Shown one piece after another: positions 1-5,412 of a DNA stretch of 5,412 nucleotides. Under the pieces are notes generated by a model. It did no database searches and was not told the origin of the DNA. It saw nothing but the letters and a program-made list of their open reading frames with translations. Source of the DNA: Rhodoferax sp. (GTDB taxonomy: Bacteria; Pseudomonadota; Gammaproteobacteria; Burkholderiales; Burkholderiaceae_C); assembly GCA_016463455.1 (NCBI GenBank), contig JAEMRG010000147.1, forward strand, positions 1-5,412, read 5' to 3'. The translations under genes and the position numbers were made by a program. Within the stretch, counting starts at the first letter, position 1, and every line of letters starts with the position of its first letter.

Positions 1-186
1 CGCGAGGTGGACTCGGCCAGCGTCATGGTCAACACCAGCACCCGTTTTGCTGACGGTTTTGAGTACGGCCTGGGCGCTGAAATCGGTATTTCCACCGACA
101 AATTTCACGCCCGCGGCCCGGTAGGCATCGAGGGACTGACCTCGCTCAAGTACGTGGTGCTGGGGCAGGGGGAAGTGCGGGCTTAA
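1..186 (+). CDS. proA: Gamma-glutamyl phosphate reductase, C-terminal end (partial)
   Basis: The first 61 codons are open from base 1 and end at TAA 184-186. ProA reduces gamma-glutamyl-5-phosphate with NADPH to glutamate-5-semialdehyde, the second step of proline synthesis from glutamate, in the cytoplasm. The visible piece matches the conserved C-terminus of the family: REVDSASVMVN at residues 1-11 of the fragment, then STRFADG, YGLGAEIGIST and KFHARGPVG, close to the E. coli ProA tail (REVDSSTVMVNASTRFSDG, FGLGAEVAVST, KLHARGPMG) as I remember it. The catalytic cysteine and cofactor-binding part lie to the left of the window, so integrity of the whole gene cannot be judged. The gene ends with ...GEVRA, the usual position for the family's C-terminus. 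No proB is visible here. Confidence 0.95.
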   Translation, partial: REVDSASVMVNTSTRFADGFEYGLGAEIGISTDKFHARGPVGIEGLTSLKYVVLGQGEVRA

Positions 187-289
187 TTCACCGCCGCAGA
201 TGGCTGCTTAGCGGCCAAGTTGGAGAATTTTCTCTGCCTAATGTCGCTAAGACAGCGTTACTCTTGAATTTTTAGACAAGCGCACCATC

Positions 290-311
290 TCTGTCAAGTT
301 GGCCTGACAGA
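290..311. repeat. 7-bp inverted repeat upstream of gshA
   Basis: TCTGTCA at 290-296 and TGACAGA at 305-311 are perfect reverse complements separated by 8 bases. The repeat lies in the proA-gshA gap, 34 bases before the preferred ATG and abutting the alternative TTG at 313. It could be an operator half-site pair or a weak RNA hairpin in the gshA leader. A repeat this short can arise by chance; no T-run follows, so it is not a terminator. I could not find a convincing -35/-10 promoter pair in this gap. Confidence 0.3.
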
Positions 312-345
312 ATTGGCTTTAGACTTCGCTTCAAAATCGCCCACT

Positions 346-1632
346 ATGGTCCCCCACCTCGTTACCGCCCTGACCGGCCCTATCAATGAACTGGAGCAGC
401 GCCTGCTGGACACCATGCCGGCGATTGAGCGCTGGTTCCGGCTGGAGTGGATGGAGCACACGCCGCCCTTTTATACCTCGGTAGATGTGCGCAATGCCGG
501 TTTCAAGCTGGCGCCGGTGGATACCGACTTTTATCCTAGCGGCTGGAATAACCTGACGCCCGAGATGCTGCCCTTGGCGGTGCAGGCGGCGATGGTGGCG
601 ATCGAGAAAATCTGCCCCGAGGCACGCAACCTGCTCATCATCCCCGAGCACGACATTCGCAGCACTTTTTACCTGAGCAACCTGGCGCAGCTGCGGCGTA
701 TATTTCATATGGCGGGGCTCCATGTCCGCATCGGGTCGATCAGTCCCGAGATCAAGAAAAGCACGGTGATTGAATTGCCCGGCGGCGAGAGCATCACCCT
801 TGAGCCGGTGTTGCGCATCAAAGGGCGCATTGGCGTCAAGGACTTTGACCCCTGCACTATCTTGTTGAACAACGATCTGGCGGCGGGCATCCCCGGTATT
901 TTGGAAGACTTGCACCAGCAATATCTGCTGCCGCCCCTGCACGCCTGCTGGGCGGTGCGCCGCAAAAGCATGCATTTCGCCTGCTATGAAGAAATCGCCA
1001 AGCGCTTTGGCAAGCTCACGGGTATTGACCCTTGGCTGATCAATCCGCTGTACGAAAGCTGCGGCGATGTCGATCTGGCCGATGCCAAGGGCTTGGCTGC
1101 CCTGAGTGCCCGGGTGGACTCCACTTTGAGCAAAGTGCGCCGCAAGTACAAGGAATACGGCATCAAGGAAAAGCCCTTCGTCATCGTCAAGGCTGACAAC
1201 AGCAGCAGCGGCATGGGACTTATGACGGTGCGCGAAACCAAGCAGTTACCCGAACTGGTGGCGCGCACCCAGGCGGCGCAGCTCCAGGACGGCGGTTTGC
1301 GCCAGTTGATCGTGCAAGAAGGCGTGCTCACCCATGAGCGCATGAACGACGCCGTGGCCGAGCCTGTGGTGTACATGATGGACCGCTATGTGGTGGGAGG
1401 TTTTTACCGCATCCACGCCGACCGCGGCGAGGATGAAAACCTGAGCGCTCCGGGCTCTTTGTATGTGCCGCTGGCCTTTGGGCCTAGCACCCAGCTACCA
1501 CAGCTGGGCGTACGCCCCGGTGCCAGCGAGCCCAACCGCTTTTATATGTATGGCGTGGTGGGCCGCTTGGCTATGCTAGCGGCCAGCTATGAGCTCGAAG
1601 CCACCGATCCATTGGCCGACGAAGGCGATTAG
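346..1632 (+). CDS. gshA: Glutamate-cysteine ligase, Acidithiobacillus/proteobacterial type
   Basis: This protein of 428 residues is predicted to join glutamate and cysteine with ATP to give gamma-glutamylcysteine, the first step of glutathione synthesis, in the cytoplasm. It resembles the GshA family typified by Acidithiobacillus ferrooxidans (TIGR02049/PF08886), not the E. coli family. Recognisable stretches are MVPHLVTALTGPI at the start, ERWFRLEWMEHTPPFY, RNAGFKLAPVDT, a VIVKAD block around K282 followed by a Gly-Met-Gly loop (289-291), and MDRYVVGGFYRIHADRG around 345-361. I chose ATG 346 because remembered homologues begin at MVPHLV; an in-frame TTG at 313 would add 11 residues, and neither start has a good Shine-Dalgarno. 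One oddity is three tandem AGC codons (1201-1209, Ser286-288) where relatives usually have a Gly-Thr-Tyr-like sequence. The second pathway gene, gshB, lies about 3.3 kb downstream beyond two transporter genes. The call rests on recalled family sequence and length. Confidence 0.9.
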   Translation: MVPHLVTALTGPINELEQRLLDTMPAIERWFRLEWMEHTPPFYTSVDVRNAGFKLAPVDTDFYPSGWNNLTPEMLPLAVQAAMVAIEKICPEARNLLIIPEHDIRSTFYLSNLAQLRRIFHMAGLHVRIGSISPEIKKSTVIELPGGESITLEPVLRIKGRIGVKDFDPCTILLNNDLAAGIPGILEDLHQQYLLPPLHACWAVRRKSMHFACYEEIAKRFGKLTGIDPWLINPLYESCGDVDLADAKGLAALSARVDSTLSKVRRKYKEYGIKEKPFVIVKADNSSSGMGLMTVRETKQLPELVARTQAAQLQDGGLRQLIVQEGVLTHERMNDAVAEPVVYMMDRYVVGGFYRIHADRGEDENLSAPGSLYVPLAFGPSTQLPQLGVRPGASEPNRFYMYGVVGRLAMLAASYELEATDPLADEGD

Positions 1633-1656
1633 CCCGCCCGCTAGGGTGTAGCTTTA

Positions 1657-1699
1657 GTTGCAGCAGCGACTTTTCTTGCTGCATTGCAACATATTTTTT
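1657..1699 (+). terminator. Probable intrinsic terminator after gshA
   Basis: GCAGCA (1660-1665) pairs with TGCTGC (1677-1682) around an 11-base loop. The stem can be lengthened by GTT (1657-1659) with AAC (1688-1690) across an internal bulge. It is followed by ATATTTTTT at 1691-1699, including six consecutive T. It starts 24 bases after the gshA stop. The bulge and modest stem make it a medium-strength candidate. If it works, gshA is largely separated from kup, which would then need its own promoter in the about 100 bases that follow. Confidence 0.6.
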
Positions 1700-1710
1700 G
1701 GTTTGGCCTC

Positions 1711-1744
1711 CCGTAGCAGGCTGAAAACGGCATTTGCCGTAGCA
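1711..1744. promoter_or_regulatory. Palindrome and direct repeat upstream of kup (possible control site)
   Basis: ACGGCA (1727-1732) and TGCCGT (1735-1740) form a 14-base palindrome with a two-base centre. CCGTAGCA occurs twice, at 1711-1718 and 1737-1744, exactly 26 bases apart, the second copy overlapping the right palindrome arm. An additional CCGT/ACGG pairing (1711-1714 with 1727-1730) would compete with the palindrome. The site is 60 bases before the preferred kup start and after the gshA terminator candidate, where a kup promoter or operator would be expected. No regulator can be named, and no clear sigma-70 promoter was found. Confidence 0.3.
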
Positions 1745-1800
1745 CAATGGTGCCCCTCGCGACAACCGAATCCGCGCCGCTAATGTGGCCGGTGCAACTT

Positions 1801-3669
1801 GTGTCTTCACAAAAATCATCACTTACGGCCATGACCGTCGGCGCCATTGGCGTGGTCTATGGCGATATCGGCACCAGCGTGCTGTACGCGCTCAAAGAAG
1901 TGTTCGGCTCCGGGCATGTGCCCTTCACTCCAGACAATGTGTACGGCATCTTGTCCATGATTTTCTGGACGCTGACCATCATCGTCTCGCTCAAATACGT
2001 GGTCTTGGTGTTGCGCGCCGACAACGCGGGCGAGGGGGGGTTGATCGCTATGCTGGCCTTGGCCTCGCAAGCGGTCAAGGACAAGCCGGTCTTACGCGGC
2101 GTGCTGCTCAATGTAGGCATTTTTGGTACCTGCTTGTTTTACGGTGACGGGGTGATTACCCCAGCCATCTCGGTGTTGGGAGCCGTCGAAGGTCTGGAGG
2201 TGATTTCGCCGCGCTTTGTGAAGTACGTGGTGCCGCTGACTTTGGTAATTTTGTTTTGCCTGTTTTGGGTGCAAAAGCGCGGTACGGCCGGCATTGGCAA
2301 ATTTTTTGGCCCCATTACCTTGGTATGGTTTGCTGTTATCGGCGCTTTGGGTGTTTTTCATATTGCCGCCAACCCGGCCATTTTGTTGGCGATCAGTCCC
2401 CATTACGCAGCGATTTTTGTTTGGGAAAATCCCGGCATTACCTTCATCTTGTTAGGCGCGGTGGTCTTGTGCGTCACGGGTGCCGAAGCCCTCTACGCCG
2501 ATTTAGGCCACTTTGGCAAAAAGCCTATCCGTATTGCCTGGTTTGCAGTGGTCATGCCCTCACTGACCTTGAACTATTTCGGCCAGGGTGCTTTGCTGCT
2601 GGCCAATCCGGCCGCGGTAAAAAACCCGTTTTACATGATGGCCCCGGACTGGGCGCTGATACCTTTGGTGGTGCTGGCCACACTGGCAGCGGTCATTGCT
2701 TCGCAGGCTTTGATCACCGGCGCCTTTAGCGTGACCAAGCAGGTGATTCAACTGGGTTACCTGCCGCGCCTGAACTTGATCCACACCAGTGCGCGTGAGG
2801 CCGGGCAGATCTACATCCCGTCCGTCAACTGGGGCTTGTTTGTCGTCATTGTGCTGGCGGTGGGCATGTTCAAGTCCTCTAGCAATCTGGCGGCAGCTTA
2901 TGGCATTGCGGTGTGTACCGACATGCTGATTACCACCATCCTGACCTTTTTTGTCATCCGTTACCGATGGAAATACCCGTTAGCTTTGTGCCTGCTGGCC
3001 ACTGGCTTTTTCTTCGCTGTGGACTTCATGTTTTGGGCCTCCAACTTGCTCAAGCTCTTGGACGGAGGCTGGTTCCCCTTGGTCATTGGCGGGGTGATCT
3101 TCGTGCTCATGGGAACCTGGAAGGACGGTCGGGCTTTGCTTAACTCCAAAATCAAGGCTGATGCGCTGGATTTGCGTGGGTTTTTGGACTCTGTGTTTAT
3201 CAGCCCGCCCGCCCGGGTGGACGGCACGGCGGTGTTTCTGAGTGCCGCAGTGGGCACGGTGCCCAATGCGTTCTTGCATAACTTGAAACACAACAAAGTT
3301 TTGCATGAGACCAATTTGTTTGTGGCGGTGCGCAACCATGAAGTGCCCTGGATCGGCCTGGACAAGCGTATCGAGATCGAACGCCTGGGCCATGACTGCT
3401 GGCAGGTGCTGATTCACTATGGCTTTAAAAACGACCCCGACGTTCCCAAGGCCTTGCAGCAACTCAAGGGCAGGGGCGTCGCCTTGGAGCCGATGTCCAC
3501 GAGTTTCTTTTTGTCCCGCGATACCGTGGTTCCGGTGTTGGGCCGGGGCATGGCGCCTTGGCGCGAAAAGCTATTTGCCCAAATGCACCATAACGCCAGC
3601 AGCGCCGCTGACTTTTTGAACCTGCCCAACAACTCGGTGGTCGAGCTGGGCTCCAAGATAGAAATTTAG
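1801..3669 (+). CDS. kup: Low-affinity potassium uptake protein Kup (KUP/HAK/KT family)
   Basis: Kup is an inner-membrane K+/H+ symporter. From GTG 1801 the protein is 622 residues, the same length as E. coli Kup as I remember it. An in-frame ATG at 1747 would add 18 residues that do not resemble the family; an ATG at 1783 is also possible. No strong Shine-Dalgarno marks any of them. The family core is intact: GVVYGDIGTS near the N-terminus with Asp22 (E. coli Asp23), NAGEGGL at 75-81, YGDGVITPAIS with Asp116, TGAEALYADLGHFG with Glu229, PSLTLNYFGQGALLL, and SSNLAAAYGIAV at 360-371. These acidic residues are reported as important in E. coli Kup. About twelve hydrophobic segments occupy the first two-thirds; the C-terminal cytoplasmic domain holds LKHNKVLHE (495-503) and ends ELGSKIEI. 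A G7 run lies at 2034-2040. The next gene begins 6 bases after the stop, suggesting co-transcription. Confidence 0.96.
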   Translation: MSSQKSSLTAMTVGAIGVVYGDIGTSVLYALKEVFGSGHVPFTPDNVYGILSMIFWTLTIIVSLKYVVLVLRADNAGEGGLIAMLALASQAVKDKPVLRGVLLNVGIFGTCLFYGDGVITPAISVLGAVEGLEVISPRFVKYVVPLTLVILFCLFWVQKRGTAGIGKFFGPITLVWFAVIGALGVFHIAANPAILLAISPHYAAIFVWENPGITFILLGAVVLCVTGAEALYADLGHFGKKPIRIAWFAVVMPSLTLNYFGQGALLLANPAAVKNPFYMMAPDWALIPLVVLATLAAVIASQALITGAFSVTKQVIQLGYLPRLNLIHTSAREAGQIYIPSVNWGLFVVIVLAVGMFKSSSNLAAAYGIAVCTDMLITTILTFFVIRYRWKYPLALCLLATGFFFAVDFMFWASNLLKLLDGGWFPLVIGGVIFVLMGTWKDGRALLNSKIKADALDLRGFLDSVFISPPARVDGTAVFLSAAVGTVPNAFLHNLKHNKVLHETNLFVAVRNHEVPWIGLDKRIEIERLGHDCWQVLIHYGFKNDPDVPKALQQLKGRGVALEPMSTSFFLSRDTVVPVLGRGMAPWREKLFAQMHHNASSAADFLNLPNNSVVELGSKIEI

Positions 3670-3675
3670 GCCACG

Positions 3676-4884
3676 GTGCAATTTTTCAAAGACCTGAGCT
3701 GGTCCACTTTCACTGCCGGTTTTGTGGCGGTGTTGGTGGGTTTTACCAGCTCCATCGCCATCGTGTTTCAGGCCGCGCAAGCCTTTGGCGCGACCCAGGA
3801 AATGCTGGCTTCTTGGGTCTGGGCGATCAGCATCGGCATGGGTCTGACGACGGCCCTACCCTCCTTGATGTTGCGCAAACCCGTGATGGTGGCCTGGAGC
3901 ACGCCGGGCGCTGCGGTATTGGCCAGCGCCGGCCTGGCTGGCGGTTTCAGCATGGGCCAAGCGGTAGGCGCGTTTATGGCGAGTGCGGCCTTGATCGTGC
4001 TGATCGGCGCCAGCGGCTGGTTTGAGGCTTTGACCAAGCGCATTCCGCTGAGCATCGCCAGCGCTTTGTTAGCGGGCGTGTTGGCGCGCTTTGGCATTGC
4101 AGGTTTTGCCGCCGCGCAAACAGCCTTGCCCTTGGTCTTGCTAATGCTGTTGACGTATTTACTGAGCCGGCGTTTTATGCCTTTGTATGCGGTGCCGCTT
4201 ACGCTTTTATTCGCTGTTTTGTTTGTGGCAGGGCAGGGGGGGTTTGCCAATGTGGTGATTCCCACGGGCCTAACTTTGCCGGTGTATGTGGCGCCTGAAT
4301 TTACCTGGTCGGCCATGGTTAGTCTGGCGCTGCCTTTGTTTGTGGTGACCATGGCCTCGCAAAACATGCCGGGTGTAGCCGCCATCAAGGCCTGTGGTTT
4401 TGGCGATGAACGTGCTAACGGAGGAGACGCCGGTTTGCCAATCTCGCGCATCCTCACCATGACCGGCGTCGCGACCCTGGTGTTTGCGCCCTTTGGCGCG
4501 TTTTCGCTGAACTTAAGCGCCATCACCGCCGCCATGTGCATGGGCCCGCAAGCGCACCCAGACAAGGCGCGCCGCTACACCGCTGCGGTCTGTTGCGGTT
4601 TGCTCTATATTGCCCTGGGCTTGTTCGGCGCCACCATCATGGCCATGCTCAGCGCTTTCCCCCAAGCCCTGGTTGTGGCCATCGCCGGCCTGGCTTTGAT
4701 GGCCACCATTGGCAATGCATTGGCCAGCGCTTTGCATAAAGAATCAGACCGCGAAGCGGCCATGGTGACTTTTTTGATTAGCTTGAGCGGCGTCGTCATT
4801 GGTGGCGTAGGCTCAGCGTTTTGGGGCTTGCTGGCCGGCAGCCTGGCCTTGGCTGTGCAACACTACCGGCCACGCAAGGCCTAA
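3676..4884 (+). CDS. benE: BenE-family transporter (putative benzoate/H+ symporter)
   Basis: This is a 402-residue, strongly hydrophobic inner-membrane protein with some eleven to fourteen predicted helices by eye and few charges, close to the usual length of about 390-400 for BenE (E. coli relative YdcO). Family signatures seen are LRKPVMVAWSTPGAA (66-80), MASQNMPGVAA (226-236) and, near the C-terminus, DREAAMVTFL followed by VGSAFWGLLAG. The first two probably correspond to the broken-helix substrate-site regions of the UraA/SLC26-like fold; that placement is inference. Translation starts at GTG 3676, with AGG at 3668-3670 overlapping the end of the kup stop, so it may be translationally coupled to kup. 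Members import benzoate with protons in Acinetobacter, but no benzoate catabolic gene is visible here, so the substrate is uncertain and the symbol denotes the family. A G7 run is at 4236-4242. Confidence 0.88.
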   Translation: MQFFKDLSWSTFTAGFVAVLVGFTSSIAIVFQAAQAFGATQEMLASWVWAISIGMGLTTALPSLMLRKPVMVAWSTPGAAVLASAGLAGGFSMGQAVGAFMASAALIVLIGASGWFEALTKRIPLSIASALLAGVLARFGIAGFAAAQTALPLVLLMLLTYLLSRRFMPLYAVPLTLLFAVLFVAGQGGFANVVIPTGLTLPVYVAPEFTWSAMVSLALPLFVVTMASQNMPGVAAIKACGFGDERANGGDAGLPISRILTMTGVATLVFAPFGAFSLNLSAITAAMCMGPQAHPDKARRYTAAVCCGLLYIALGLFGATIMAMLSAFPQALVVAIAGLALMATIGNALASALHKESDREAAMVTFLISLSGVVIGGVGSAFWGLLAGSLALAVQHYRPRKA

Positions 4885-4910
4885 AGCGCAAGCGCCTTCG
4901 CTTGGCGCTT
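4884..4910 (+). other. Strong bulged stem-loop at the benE stop codon
   Basis: AAGCGC AAGCG (4884-4894) pairs with CGCTT and GCGCTT (4899-4903, 4905-4910), giving 11 pairs, a CCTT loop and one bulged G at 4904. The last base of the benE stop lies in the stem. The left arm is a tandem AAGCGC; the right side is tandem CGCTTGG (4899-4905, 4906-4912). An alternative 7-pair stem, AAGCGCC (4890-4896) with GGCGCTT (4904-4910), is mutually exclusive with it. No T-run follows directly, so it is not a canonical intrinsic terminator; it could be a 3'-end stabiliser, an attenuating element or a pause site. Confidence 0.5.
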
Positions 4911-4921
4911 GGTCGCTTCCC

Positions 4922-4945
4922 AGCCTGGCGTCTGAACCCAGGGCT
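4922..4945 (+). other. Second stem-loop in the gshB leader
   Basis: AGCCTGG (4922-4928) pairs with CCA-G-GGCT (4938-4945), seven pairs with one bulged G and a 9-base loop. It stands between the hairpin at the benE stop and the gshB ribosome binding site. It is short, and biological relevance is uncertain; it is listed because it is adjacent to another hairpin in a gap of only 88 bases. Confidence 0.3.
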
Positions 4946-4958
4946 AGGATGTAATCCC

Positions 4959-4964
4959 GGAGGA
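4959..4964 (+). promoter_or_regulatory. Shine-Dalgarno of gshB
   Basis: GGAGGA is followed by seven T (4965-4971) and ends 8 bases before ATG 4973. It is the only strong ribosome binding site in the window and fixes the gshB start. Part of it can pair weakly with the preceding ATCC (4954-4957 with GGAT 4962-4965), while that ATCC can instead pair with GGAT at 4947-4950, so a small switch is conceivable but unproven. Confidence 0.85.
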
Positions 4965-4972
4965 TTTTTTTG

Positions 4973-5412
4973 ATGCAAATTTTGTTTGTCGCCGACCCGC
5001 TGGAGTCTTTTCAGACCTACAAGGACACCACGTTTTCCATGATGCGCGAGGCGCAGCGGCGCGGCCACCAGATTGCCGCTTGCGAGCCGCGACACTTGCT
5101 ATGGCAGCAAGGCGGCGTGGTGCAGGCGCACACGCGGCGGATCACCCTGACCGGTCAGGCCGGGCACTGGTTTGAGGAGCAATCCGCTGCGGTGCTGGCT
5201 CTGCACGGTTTTGACGCCGTTGTGATGCGCAAAGACCCGCCTTTTGACAGCGAATATTTTTACGCTACGCACCTGCTGGAGCAAGCTGAGCGAGAGGGCG
5301 CCAAGGTGTTTAACAAGCCGCGTGCGCTGCGCGACCACCCTGAGAAGCTGGCGATTATGGAGTTCCCGCAGCACATCGGCCCCACGCTGGTGACCCGCGA
5401 TGCGCAAGCGGT
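4973..5412 (+). CDS. gshB: Glutathione synthetase, N-terminal part (cut by window end)
   Basis: The frame stays open from ATG 4973 to the window end, giving 146 complete codons of a protein normally about 315 residues long. GshB adds glycine to gamma-glutamylcysteine using ATP, the final step of glutathione synthesis, in the cytoplasm. Visible motifs of the GSH-S N-terminal domain are the opening MQILFVADPLESF, the TTFSMMREAQRRGH stretch, AHTRRI at 52-57, MRKDPPFD at 85-92, YATHLLEQAE, and NKPRALRDHPEKL at 114-126. These align with remembered E. coli GshB (AHTRTL, MRKDPPFD, NKPQSLRDCNEKL). The ATP-grasp domain with most ATP- and Mg-binding residues lies beyond the window. The start is set by GGAGGA at 4959-4964. 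The leader carries two hairpins, so control independent of benE is possible. Confidence 0.95.
   Translation, partial: MQILFVADPLESFQTYKDTTFSMMREAQRRGHQIAACEPRHLLWQQGGVVQAHTRRITLTGQAGHWFEEQSAAVLALHGFDAVVMRKDPPFDSEYFYATHLLEQAEREGAKVFNKPRALRDHPEKLAIMEFPQHIGPTLVTRDAQA

Noticed and set aside
193..234. GCCGC/GCGGC (193-197, 211-215) and GAGAA/TTCTC (223-227, 230-234) inverted repeats after proA, considered as a terminator
   Set aside because: Stems of only 5 pairs, a 13-base loop in the first and a 2-base centre in the second, and no proper T-run after a stable stem.
264..292. TTGAAT at 264-269 as a -35 box for gshA
   Set aside because: At the proper 17-base spacing there is no acceptable -10 hexamer (287-292 reads ATCTCT).
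331..975. 214-codon open frame on the minus strand
   Set aside because: Antisense to gshA, rich in His/Gln/Arg with no family resemblance and no ribosome binding site seen.
2980..3462. 160-codon open frame on the minus strand, with a second overlapping minus-strand frame
   Set aside because: Antisense to the conserved C-terminal part of kup; the sense frame explains the sequence conservation.
3768..4565. 265-codon open frame on the minus strand
   Set aside because: It lies wholly antisense to the well-supported BenE-family gene, has a low-complexity Ala/Pro/Lys/Thr composition and no recognisable domain; it is a by-product of GC-rich codon use.
5099..5407. 102-codon open frame on the minus strand near the right edge
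   Set aside because: The opposite strand encodes recognisable GshB motifs, so this is a shadow of gshB.
1..5412. Mobile elements, CRISPR arrays, tRNA/rRNA genes, defence or biosynthetic systems
   Set aside because: No transposase or integrase-like frames, no regularly spaced repeats and no tRNA-like cloverleaf seen; the window is almost fully filled by housekeeping and transporter genes.

Overview
This window reads as an ordinary chromosomal segment of a betaproteobacterium, most likely Burkholderiales and close to Comamonadaceae (Rhodoferax/Polaromonas-like). The basis is the protein character, judged from memory and not by a database search: a GshA of the Acidithiobacillus/Burkholderia type (not the E. 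coli type), a 622-residue Kup, and a moderately high GC content with frequent TTG leucine codons. All genes lie on the + strand, and the non-coding gaps are short (6 to about 170 bases).

Layout: the window opens inside the last 61 codons of proA (proline biosynthesis). A 159-base gap leads to gshA (glutamate-cysteine ligase, first step of glutathione synthesis). A 168-base gap then carries a terminator-like hairpin and a palindrome. Next come kup (K+ uptake) and, 6 bases later, a BenE-family membrane transporter. An 88-base gap with two bulged hairpins and a strong ribosome binding site precedes the 5' part of gshB (glutathione synthetase), which runs off the right edge.

How the genes fit together: GshA and GshB catalyse consecutive steps (Glu + Cys to gamma-Glu-Cys, then + Gly to glutathione). 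ProA also draws on the glutamate pool. Two membrane transporters, one for potassium, sit between the two glutathione genes. Glutathione and K+ homeostasis are linked in other Gram-negatives (Kef efflux systems), so the order is suggestive, but no functional coupling is shown by the sequence. kup and benE look co-transcribed; gshA probably ends at its own terminator; gshB may be read through from benE or have its own control.

I found no mobile element, CRISPR array, RNA gene or clearly new system. The points most worth a second look are the split gsh pair, a Ser-Ser-Ser stretch in the nucleotide-binding-like loop of GshA, the structured leader of gshB, and G7 runs in both transporter genes.
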